DNA of 5,880 nucleotides from the NCBI GenBank assembly GCA_015494775.1, contig WGAP01000157.1:1-5880 (forward strand), written 5' to 3'. The stretch comes from Flavobacteriales bacterium (GTDB taxonomy: Bacteria; Bacteroidota; Bacteroidia; Flavobacteriales; Flavobacteriaceae). Positions 1 to 5,842 of this stretch are shown piece by piece; position 1 is the first letter of the stretch; every line of letters starts with the position of its first letter. The notes below the pieces were generated by a model that searched no databases, had not been told where the DNA came from, and saw nothing but the letters and a program-made list of their open reading frames with translations. A program made the position numbers and the translations under genes.

Positions 1-2372
1 CCTTTTTTGATGTCGTCGGCAATGGTGGGACCAACTTTGATGGATTGCATCATGCCGTATTGCTTCTCACCTTTGGTACTGATAAATTGGTCGAAGGTCA
101 TACCTTTGGGGAGGAAGGGTCTGAGCCCTTCGAAGAGTTTTTGTTCCACTTCGCGGTCCACTTCTTCGCCGCTTTGGTCGATTTTATATTTGGTCGTAAT
201 TTTCAATTGATTTGCCGCTCCGAAGGTCTTGACTTCGGGTTTGTTTTTATGGCCGTTTTCCACGAACACATTGCCCAGGGCATTGGAAACTTCGTTGCTG
301 TTCATCGCCTGCGGGAAACGCACCGTAAAGGTTCGTCCGCCCACGAAGTCCACGCCCGGGTTGAGCCCTTGCGTAAAGATGGAAATCAATCCGATGGCGA
401 TCAACGAGCCCGAAACCAAATAGGCGATTTTGCGCTTGCCGATAAAATCGAACTTAACATTCACCAACCAATTTTCGGTAAACTTGGTGGCATAGGTCAT
501 TTGCTTGCCCTTGTTCATCCACCATTCGATAAAGATGCGCGAGAGCAAAATGGCCGTAAACAGGGAAGCGACAATACCGATAATCAAAGTGGTGGCAAAA
601 CCTTGAATGGGCCCGGTTCCGAACACAAACAGGATAAAGCCCGTAATCAAGGTGGTAATATTGGCATCCAAAATGGAGGAAAGGGCATTGCTAAATCCGT
701 CGGCCGTGGCCGCCCGTATGTTTTTACCCGCCCTGAGTTCCTCGCGTATCCGCTCGTAGATCAGCACGTTGGCGTCCACCGCCATACCGATGGTCAGTAC
801 GATACCGGCAATACCGGGCAGGGTAAGCACCAGTTTCAAACTGGCCAAAACGCCGAATACAAACAGCAGGTTGATAAGCAATACCACACCTGCCACCACG
901 CCGGCACGGCCGTAGTAGAAAATCATCCACAAAACCACCAAAAGCAAGGCAAAGATGAAGGCGATTTTACTTTGGTGGATAGCTTCACGGCCCAAGGTAG
1001 GCCCTACGATTTCGGATTGAACAATGTCGGCCTTGGCCGGCAACTTACCGGCGCGCAATACATTGGCCAAATCCTTGGCTTCTTCGATGGTAAAATGCCC
1101 GTAAATCTGCGAGCGACCACCAGTGATGGGGCCGTTGCTCACCGTAGGCGCCGAGTAAACCACTTTGTCCAACACAATGGCAATGGTGGACCCGTTTTTG
1201 TAGGCATCGGTAGTGAGTTTTTCCCAAATTTTGGCCCCTTTGGCGTTCATGTCCATCGAAACGGCGGGCTTGCCCAATTGGTCGAAAGTTTGGCGGGCAT
1301 CGGTTACCACGTTTCCGCTCAGCGGCGGAATATGGTCGGCATTGTCGTGCAGGATATATAAGGGAATAATGTCTTTGTCGGCATCGCGTTTGCCCCAAAG
1401 GAATTGCGCAAAGCGCAAATTATCGGGACGGGCTTTGACCACTTCGGGATCACGCAGGAATTGATTGACCTTGCCCGTGTCTTTGATGGCGAAAAATCCT
1501 ACGACAGGTCCGTATCCCGCCCGGCGTTTGAGCGCCGAAAGCGAAACCACTTTGGGTGCTTGGGTGCTGTCCTTGGGCCGGATGCTGTATTTGCGGGAAA
1601 TAATTTGGTCTATTTGTTGGATATATCCGGCATATTCGTCTTGTTTGTAGCCGGGCCAAAATTCAAGTTGGGCCGTGCTTTGCAAGAGTTTTTTGATACG
1701 TTCGGCATCCTTGGCGCCGGGCAGTTCCACCAGGATACGACCACTGGTTCCCAAGCGTTGAATGTTGGGCGATGTTACCCCGAATTTATCGATACGTTTC
1801 CGCAACACTTCAAAGGCACTGGTCATGGCTTCATCGACCTTGCGACGAATGACCTTTTTCACTTCTTCGTCGGACATGCCCGGTTCGATGTCGCCGGCCA
1901 ATTTTTTATTACCGAAAATATGCGGGTCGCTCAACTTTTTACCGCTTTCCTTGGCGATTTTGTCCCATGCTTCGTAAAATAAATCCAAAAAAGGTTTATC
2001 GCTCGACTTTTGGGCATCGGCGGCCATTTTCAGCGACCGGTTGAAATCCGGGTCGTGGGTGTGATTGGCCAAATCTTTGAGAATATCCTTGATGGAAATT
2101 TGCAAAATCACGTTGATACCGCCTTGCAAATCCAAGCCCAACTTCATTTCCCGCTTCTTGACTTCATCATAGGTAAAATGCATTCCGAGCAAATTATAGA
2201 CCGGAAGTTTATTGATGGAGTCCAAATAATGCTGTTCCTTGACGGGATCGCCCTGGGCGTATTCACGTGCTTTTTTCTTGATGTTTTGGCCTACAAAAGT
2301 GAACGATAATTGATAGATACTCAGCAATGCCAAGAGTATGGCAAACGTTTTAACAAGTCCTTTTCCTTGCAT
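1..2372 (-). CDS. secDF: Protein translocase subunit SecDF (SecD-SecF fusion), C-terminus cut by window edge
   Basis: Membrane-integrated RND-family motor that uses the proton gradient to pull secreted proteins through SecYEG on the periplasmic side. Reading the minus strand from ATG at 2372-2370 gives 790 uninterrupted codons to the left edge. Visible order: a first membrane segment (about residues 8-26); a large periplasmic P1 domain beginning with the SecD motif KLGLDLQGG (77-85); the conserved GPTLG (457-461); membrane segments near 470-487, 490-512, 516-538, 572-586 and 590-610; the proton-relay motif IGMAVDANVL with Asp533; and DANITTLI with Asp569. A SecF half then starts with a membrane segment near 648-669 and the SecF motif GVDFVGG (Asp675). 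SecD and SecF sit in one frame, as is usual in Bacteroidota, where the fusion is about 1000 aa. The last roughly 200 residues, with the remaining SecF membrane segments, are therefore outside the window. A strong promoter lies just upstream. Identity is sure; only the 3' end is unseen. Confidence 0.96.
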   Translation of the reverse strand, partial: MQGKGLVKTFAILLALLSIYQLSFTFVGQNIKKKAREYAQGDPVKEQHYLDSINKLPVYNLLGMHFTYDEVKKREMKLGLDLQGGINVILQISIKDILKDLANHTHDPDFNRSLKMAADAQKSSDKPFLDLFYEAWDKIAKESGKKLSDPHIFGNKKLAGDIEPGMSDEEVKKVIRRKVDEAMTSAFEVLRKRIDKFGVTSPNIQRLGTSGRILVELPGAKDAERIKKLLQSTAQLEFWPGYKQDEYAGYIQQIDQIISRKYSIRPKDSTQAPKVVSLSALKRRAGYGPVVGFFAIKDTGKVNQFLRDPEVVKARPDNLRFAQFLWGKRDADKDIIPLYILHDNADHIPPLSGNVVTDARQTFDQLGKPAVSMDMNAKGAKIWEKLTTDAYKNGSTIAIVLDKVVYSAPTVSNGPITGGRSQIYGHFTIEEAKDLANVLRAGKLPAKADIVQSEIVGPTLGREAIHQSKIAFIFALLLVVLWMIFYYGRAGVVAGVVLLINLLFVFGVLASLKLVLTLPGIAGIVLTIGMAVDANVLIYERIREELRAGKNIRAATADGFSNALSSILDANITTLITGFILFVFGTGPIQGFATTLIIGIVASLFTAILLSRIFIEWWMNKGKQMTYATKFTENWLVNVKFDFIGKRKIAYLVSGSLIAIGLISIFTQGLNPGVDFVGGRTFTVRFPQAMNSNEVSNALGNVFVENGHKNKPEVKTFGAANQLKITTKYKIDQSGEEVDREVEQKLFEGLRPFLPKGMTFDQFISTKGEKQYGMMQSIKVGPTIADDIKK

Positions 2373-2397
2373 TATTCTTATTTTTTCAAACAATGCG

Positions 2398-2428
2398 CAA
2401 ATATAGGATTTACCGCGCTATTTTCCAA
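2398..2428 (-). promoter_or_regulatory. Bacteroidota-type promoter of secDF (TTG / TATATTTG)
   Basis: On the minus strand a TTG (2428-2426) is followed by a 20-nt spacer and TATATTTG (2405-2398). This matches exactly the Bacteroidota primary-sigma -7 consensus TAnnTTTG, with a -33 TTG at the expected spacing. It lies 25 nt upstream of the secDF ATG, giving a short leader of roughly 20 nt. No Shine-Dalgarno sequence is visible in that A-rich leader, which is common in this phylum. Confidence 0.72.
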
Positions 2429-2468
2429 TGCGCTCTTTCCCGGAACGGCCTGTGCGACTTTTTTGGGC

Positions 2469-2476
2469 TATTTTTG
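2469..2476 (+). promoter_or_regulatory. Candidate -7 element for the acyP-gltA transcript
   Basis: TATTTTTG matches the Bacteroidota -7 consensus TAnnTTTG and is the only exact plus-strand match seen in the 199-nt gap between secDF and acyP. No TTTG/TTG box was found at the expected 19-21 nt upstream, so support is partial. Used as a promoter it would give a leader of about 90 nt before the acyP ATG. A second, weaker candidate is TAAATTTA at 2543-2550 (last base off consensus). Confidence 0.38.
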
Positions 2477-2571
2477 GTAATATTCATTACAAAAACAACC
2501 CGAAAACTGCCTTTTGTCAGTCCTTTGTAGCGAATTTTGGAATAAATTTATATGCAAAACCGCCAACTTGT

Positions 2572-2844
2572 ATGATCGAAGCCATCGAAGCGCGTGTTTA
2601 CGGAAGGGTGCAAGGCGTTTGGTTCCGTAAACACACCAAAGAACAGGCCGACCTTCTGGGCATTCGCGGTATGGTGCGAAACGAACCCGACGGCAGCGTA
2701 TATGTGGAAGCCGAAGGCCCTTCGGACAAGATGCGGATTTTTGCGCAATGGCTTCATCAAGGTTCGCCGCATTCGCGGGTGGAACGTGTGGACATCCGGC
2801 GCATCGAACCCAAGGGCTACCGAAGTTTTGAAATTATTCGTTAA
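2572..2844 (+). CDS. acyP: Acylphosphatase
   Basis: Small cytosolic enzyme (EC 3.6.1.7) that hydrolyses acyl phosphates such as acetyl phosphate or carbamoyl phosphate to the carboxylate and phosphate. The 90-aa protein has the normal family length. The N-terminal phosphate-binding loop GRVQGVWFR (residues 11-19) supplies the catalytic Arg19, and VRNEPDGSV supplies the catalytic Asn37; a C-terminal beta strand ends in YRSFEIIR. The residue before VRN is Met34, where an aromatic is usual (G-W/Y-V-R-N), a mild departure. The frame is open upstream to an ATG at 2428, but that start would add 48 residues with no family counterpart, so the ATG at 2572 is chosen. No clear ribosome-binding site is visible. 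The stop is 19 nt before gltA with no terminator between, so co-transcription is plausible. The physiological substrate is unknown. Confidence 0.93.
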   Translation: MIEAIEARVYGRVQGVWFRKHTKEQADLLGIRGMVRNEPDGSVYVEAEGPSDKMRIFAQWLHQGSPHSRVERVDIRRIEPKGYRSFEIIR

Positions 2845-2863
2845 ACCTAAATAACCTAAAACC

Positions 2864-4156
2864 ATGACAACCGATAAAGCATATTTGAAAATCAACAATC
2901 AGGAAGTGGAACTTCCGGTGGAAACCGGCACCGAAGGCGAACAGGCCATCGACATCAAAACCCTGCGGGCTTCCACCGGTGGTATCGTAACCGTGGACCC
3001 CGGTTATAAAAATACCGCTTCCACCCGAAGTAAAATCACCTATTTGAACGGCGAAGCGGGCATTTTGCGCTACCGCGGCTATCCCATCGAGGAATTGGCC
3101 GACAAATCCACCTTTACGGAAGTGGCCTACCTGCTTATTTACGGCGAATTGCCCGACAAAAAGACCTTTGACAAATTTGTGGCCGACATCAAAGACAAAT
3201 CCTTTGTGAACGAGGAAATGAAAAACATCATCGACGGATTTCCGCGTTCGGCCCACCCGATGGGGATTTTATCATCGCTCACCGGCGCCATGACGGCCTT
3301 TTACCGCGATGTTACCGATATTTCGAACAAGGAAGTGCTCTACAACACCATTGTTCGCACTTTGGGCAAATTTCCCATTTTGGGCGCCTGGGCCATGCGC
3401 AAACGCAACGGATGGCCGCTCACTTATGCCGACAGCCGGCTCAGCTATGTGGGGAATATCCTGAAAATGATGTTTGAAAAACCCATGGAGCCCTATCAAG
3501 TCAATCCGGTGGCGGAACGGGCTTTGGATAAATTACTCATTCTCCATGCCGACCACGAACAAAATTGTTCCACATCCACCGTGCGGCTCATCGGTTCGTC
3601 GCACGCCGGATTGTATGCATCCATTTCCGGTGGCGTCTCGGCACTTTGGGGCCCCTTGCACGGCGGAGCCAACCAAGCCGTGTTGGAAATGCTGGAACAA
3701 ATCCGTGCCGACGGCGGCAACGTAAAAAAATACATCGACAAGGCCAAGGACAAAAACGACCCGTTCCGGCTCATGGGATTCGGACACCGGGTTTATAAAA
3801 ACTTCGACCCGCGTGCCCGCATCATCAAAAAATCCGCCGACGAAGTCTTGGCCGAATTGGGTGTGGACGATCCTTTGCTCGACATTGCCAAAGAACTGGA
3901 ACAAGCCGCACTCAACGACGAATACTTCCAAGCACGCAAACTCTATCCGAATGTGGACTTTTACAGCGGCATCATCTATCGCGCCCTGGGCATTCCGGTG
4001 GAAATGTTCACCGTAATGTTCGCCATAGGCCGCTTGCCCGGATGGATTGCCCAATGGAAGGAAATGCGCGAAAACAAAGAACCCATCGGACGTCCGCGAC
4101 AACTCTACGTGGGCCCGGCCGAACGGCATTATGTGCCCATGGAAAACCGGAAATAA
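2864..4156 (+). CDS. gltA: Citrate synthase (type II, GltA-like)
   Basis: Condenses acetyl-CoA with oxaloacetate to form citrate and CoA, the entry step of the TCA cycle, in the cytoplasm. The 430-aa length fits the Gram-negative GltA type, including the extra N-terminal beta-rich section (about residues 1-50) before the helical core. Catalytic and substrate residues are all present: the signature LHADHEQN (227-234), His266 in GPLHGGAN, His308 in MGFGHRVYKNFDPRARI, and Asp365 in YPNVDFYSG. These align with E. coli His264, His305 and Asp362. The protein ends in a normal C-terminal tail (VGPAERHYVPMENRK). The start at 2864 is the only sensible one, preceded by an A-rich leader (a repeated AACCTAAA) without a Shine-Dalgarno motif. 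It follows acyP by 19 nt and is closed by a strong terminator, so acyP-gltA looks like a transcription unit; a separate gltA promoter was not recognised. Confidence 0.98.
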   Translation: MTTDKAYLKINNQEVELPVETGTEGEQAIDIKTLRASTGGIVTVDPGYKNTASTRSKITYLNGEAGILRYRGYPIEELADKSTFTEVAYLLIYGELPDKKTFDKFVADIKDKSFVNEEMKNIIDGFPRSAHPMGILSSLTGAMTAFYRDVTDISNKEVLYNTIVRTLGKFPILGAWAMRKRNGWPLTYADSRLSYVGNILKMMFEKPMEPYQVNPVAERALDKLLILHADHEQNCSTSTVRLIGSSHAGLYASISGGVSALWGPLHGGANQAVLEMLEQIRADGGNVKKYIDKAKDKNDPFRLMGFGHRVYKNFDPRARIIKKSADEVLAELGVDDPLLDIAKELEQAALNDEYFQARKLYPNVDFYSGIIYRALGIPVEMFTVMFAIGRLPGWIAQWKEMRENKEPIGRPRQLYVGPAERHYVPMENRK

Positions 4157-4177
4157 TCAGCGCATTGGGTTGACACG

Positions 4178-4217
4178 CGAAGGCCGTTTCGTCGCGAACG
4201 GCCTTCGTTGCTTTTTT
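4178..4217 (+). terminator. Rho-independent terminator after gltA
   Basis: A perfect 11-bp stem, CGAAGGCCGTT (4178-4188) with AACGGCCTTCG (4197-4207), encloses an 8-nt loop and is followed by TTGC and six T residues (4212-4217). It lies 22 nt past the gltA stop. The T-run is on the plus-strand side only, so it ends the acyP-gltA transcript and separates it from the pentein gene. Confidence 0.87.
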
Positions 4218-4234
4218 GTTCCGAAAGCTTTGCG

Positions 4235-4242
4235 TAATTTAG
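4235..4242 (+). promoter_or_regulatory. Weak promoter candidate for the pentein gene
   Basis: TAATTTAG matches the Bacteroidota -7 consensus TAnnTTTG at all but one fixed position and lies 18 nt before the ATG at 4261. Possible -33 boxes overlap the gltA terminator tail (TTG at 4208, TTTG at 4215), but their spacing is 24 or 16 nt instead of about 20. The preceding terminator makes a separate promoter necessary, which is the main reason to list this. Confidence 0.35.
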
Positions 4243-4260
4243 GGCCAAATCCGTAATTAT

Positions 4261-5181
4261 ATGGAAATAGACCGGTTTCACGTGATTGACGAAATTTCGC
4301 CTTTGCGTGCCGTCATTTTGGGACGTGCCGACAGTCCCGGGCCTGTGCCCGAACCCGAAGAATGTTACGACCCCAAATCCCTGGAAAACGTATTGAAGGG
4401 CACCTACCCGCGTGAGGAGGATATGGTGCGTGAAATGGAATCTTTTCGCGAAGTTTTGGAAAAATACGGCGTGCGGGTATTCCGGCCCAAGCTCTTGGAA
4501 AACACCAATCAGATTTTTGCCCGCGATGTGGGTTTTGTGATCGAAAACAAATTTATCCGTTCCAACATTCTGCCTGCCCGCGAATGCGAAGTAAACGCCG
4601 TTTTGGAAATTGCCCGCAGTATTGATCCCGACAATATCATTATTCCGCCCGAAGAAGTGCATATCGAAGGCGGAGATGTAATGCCTTGGTATGATTATAT
4701 ATTCGTAGGGACTTACCGCCGGCCCGATTATCCGCAAATCATCACCGCGCGCACCAACGCAGCGGCCGTGGAATGGTTACAACAAATCTTTCCGCACAAA
4801 AAGGTGGTGGCTTTCGACCTGAAAAAATCCAATACCAACGCTTATGAAAACGCCCTACATTTGGACTGCGTTTTCCAACCCGTGGGCCATGGCAAAGCCA
4901 TCGTCCACCGCGAAGGATTTCTCGTGCCGGAACAATATGCCTTTCTGCGGCATTTGTTCGGAGCGGAAAATCTTTTTCACATTACCCGGGAGGAAATGTA
5001 TGACATGACGGCCAATGTGTTTTCCGTTTCGCCCGAAGTGGTGGTGTCGGACCGGCACTTCCGGCGGCTCAACACTTGGCTTCGCCAACAGGGGCTCACC
5101 GTGGAGGAAATCGGTTACAGGGAAATTGCCAAGCAGGAAGGGCTTTTGCGTTGTTCGACGCTACCGCTTTACCGCGACTAA
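4261..5181 (+). CDS. Pentein-superfamily amidinohydrolase/amidinotransferase (arginine deiminase/DDAH-like)
   Basis: Predicted cytosolic enzyme of the guanidine-modifying fold shared by arginine deiminase, dimethylarginine dimethylaminohydrolase (DDAH) and amidinotransferases, which attack the guanidinium carbon through a cysteine. The 306-aa chain shows the landmarks in order: IFARDVGF with Arg88-Asp89; HIEGGDVMPW with Glu136 and Asp139; ENALHLDCVFQPVG with the catalytic His200; NVFSVSPEVVV (252-262); and LLRCSTLPL with the catalytic Cys298 near the C-terminus. All catalytic positions are intact, so it is probably active. The loop before the Cys reads KQEG instead of the Gly-rich GGG common in arginine deiminases and amidinotransferases. 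At 306 aa it is shorter than classical arginine deiminase (about 400 aa). I recall closely similar Bacteroidota proteins annotated as DDAH or arginine-deiminase family; the true substrate is not established here. There is no signal peptide. Its stop codon overlaps that of the convergent gene at 5178-5528. Confidence 0.88.
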   Translation: MEIDRFHVIDEISPLRAVILGRADSPGPVPEPEECYDPKSLENVLKGTYPREEDMVREMESFREVLEKYGVRVFRPKLLENTNQIFARDVGFVIENKFIRSNILPARECEVNAVLEIARSIDPDNIIIPPEEVHIEGGDVMPWYDYIFVGTYRRPDYPQIITARTNAAAVEWLQQIFPHKKVVAFDLKKSNTNAYENALHLDCVFQPVGHGKAIVHREGFLVPEQYAFLRHLFGAENLFHITREEMYDMTANVFSVSPEVVVSDRHFRRLNTWLRQQGLTVEEIGYREIAKQEGLLRCSTLPLYRD

Positions 5182-5528
5182 CGGATCATTTCGATAATAA
5201 AATGATGTTCGGGCGCATCGGCGTGGAAGCGGAGCTCGTCATCGGTGAGGCGGCTGATGCGGCAACGGAACGGAATGTTATTGATGTTCACTTCGAACAC
5301 ACGCGGCGACAGGAAACGATAGGAAAAACGTTCGGCACGGGTGCCGTAAAGGGCATAGATATGCATGGGCCCGAAAACCACTTCCACATCCCGGTAACGG
5401 GCAATGTCGGGCACCAAGCCCGTTTCGTAAATACTTTGCAGGCGCCAACTTCGGTGCATTAATTTTTGTTTGGTCTCGAAATCGGCTTCCCGGCTTTTTT
5501 GCGAAGCAAAAACATGGTCGTCGCGCAT
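5178..5528 (-). CDS. Conserved-looking hypothetical protein, 116 aa, beta-rich, possibly lipocalin-like
   Basis: I do not recognise a named family. From ATG at 5528-5526 the protein has 116 residues, no signal peptide, no lipobox and no membrane segment. After a charged N-terminal part (1-27) come RSWRLQSIYETG and a series of short alternating hydrophobic segments (VEVVFGPMHIYAL, FSYRFLSPRVFEVNI, FRCRISRLTDDELRFHA, HHFIIEMIR), suggesting an all-beta fold. The W-x-L start and the late I-x-x-LT-x-x-x-L motif vaguely recall small lipocalin-like domains of Bacteroidota; this is inference only. Codon use (GCC, GAA, TTC-rich) resembles its neighbours, which supports it as real. The frame is open to a TTG at 5573, but a -7-like element (5566-5559) lies inside that extension, so the ATG at 5528 is preferred. 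An ATG at 5459 (93 aa) is a less likely alternative. The gene converges on the pentein gene, their stop codons overlapping by 4 nt. Its function is unknown. Confidence 0.68.
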   Translation of the reverse strand: MRDDHVFASQKSREADFETKQKLMHRSWRLQSIYETGLVPDIARYRDVEVVFGPMHIYALYGTRAERFSYRFLSPRVFEVNINNIPFRCRISRLTDDELRFHADAPEHHFIIEMIR

Positions 5529-5558
5529 GGTTAATCGATGGGTTTTAAAAGGAATAAG

Positions 5559-5566
5559 CAAAAATC
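5559..5566 (-). promoter_or_regulatory. Candidate -7 element for the 116-aa gene
   Basis: On the minus strand GATTTTTG matches TAnnTTTG except for the first base, 30 nt upstream of the ATG at 5528. No -33 TTTG is found at the ideal distance, though TTTG boxes occur nearer. Its position between the two possible starts favours the ATG over the upstream TTG. Confidence 0.35.
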
Positions 5567-5600
5567 TTGCCAAATCTCAAACCGGTTGTGAAATAAGTGG

Positions 5601-5770
5601 CTCCGCAAGCCCTGGCGGTCTCGCTCCGGCGCTCTGGCAGCCCTATGGTCTGCCTTCGCGGCTTCGGAAGCCGGCCGCCCTTCGCCTTCGCTCGGGCGGC
5701 GTCTCCCTACGCAGGCCTCGGAACCCTTCGGTTTCCTCGGCAGACGGCGAACCCGCAGGGCGGTTTCGCC
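5601..5770. repeat. GC-rich intergenic element with nested inverted repeats
   Basis: About 122 of 170 bases are G or C (about 72%), far above the flanks, and no believable gene is present. Visible structure: a long-range perfect 7-bp pair GTCTGCC (5648-5654) with GGCAGAC (5739-5745). Inside it are a hairpin at 5659-5673 (CGGCTT/AAGCCG), a hairpin at 5674-5700 (GCCGCCC/GGGCGGC, 13-nt loop) and an imperfect one at 5720-5736. The hexamer CCTTCG occurs four times (5653, 5679, 5685, 5725) and CCTCGG twice (5716, 5735). The element directly abuts the terminator-like hairpin at 5746-5785. It could be a dispersed intergenic repeat or a structured RNA. No matching promoter was found on the plus strand. 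Confidence 0.6.
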
Positions 5771-5785
5771 TTTATTTGTTTTTTT
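5746..5785 (+). terminator. Terminator-like hairpin with T-rich tail, no upstream gene on this strand
   Basis: GGCGAACCCGC (5746-5756) pairs with GCGGTTTCGCC (5760-5770) over 10 of 11 positions (one C-T mismatch) around a 3-nt loop, followed by TTTATTTG and seven T residues. Shape and T-tail suit a plus-strand intrinsic terminator. However, the nearest plus-strand gene, the pentein gene, ends 565 nt earlier with a convergent gene between. It may end a plus-strand RNA from the GC-rich element, stop antisense transcription, or be part of a repeat. Confidence 0.6.
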
Positions 5786-5813
5786 GTTGACAATCAAATG
5801 TTTAACGCATTTT

Positions 5814-5842
5814 GTAGAGACGCCCAAATTGGGCGTCTCTAC
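5814..5842. repeat. 29-nt REP/MITE-like palindrome
   Basis: GTAGAGACGCCCAA (5814-5827) and its exact reverse complement (5829-5842) flank a single A at 5828. The GTAGAGACGC...GCGTCTCTAC ends resemble palindromic repeats that I recall as abundant in cyanobacterial and some Bacteroidota intergenic regions; copy number here cannot be seen. Outer bases ATTTT (5809-5813) and AAAAT (5847-5851) could extend the pairing with a small bulge. Neither side carries a T-run in the right orientation, so it is unlikely to be a terminator. Confidence 0.75.

Noticed and set aside
45..1982. Long plus-strand open frames (438 aa at 45-1361, 192 aa at 1404-1982) opposite secDF
   Set aside because: They lie antisense to an unmistakable, uninterrupted SecDF frame. 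Their products are His/Gln/Gly-rich with no recognisable domain, as expected from the complement of a GCC/GAA-rich coding strand.
2428..2571. N-terminal extension of acylphosphatase from the ATG at 2428
   Set aside because: The family is about 90 aa and starts just before the GRVQG loop. The 48 extra residues have no family counterpart and would cover the promoter region.
3533..4737. Minus-strand open frames of 198 and 202 aa (3533-4129, 4129-4737)
   Set aside because: They are shadows of gltA and the pentein gene, both of which carry full catalytic motifs on the plus strand. No domain or promoter supports them.
5529..5573. TTG start at 5573 for the minus-strand hypothetical gene
   Set aside because: It uses a rare start codon and overlaps a -7-like promoter element, and the added 15 residues show no signal peptide or motif. 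The ATG at 5528 fits better.
5814..5842. Palindrome as an intrinsic terminator
   Set aside because: On the plus strand it is followed by GGATAAAATT, and on the minus strand by AAAATGCG. Neither gives the T-run needed.
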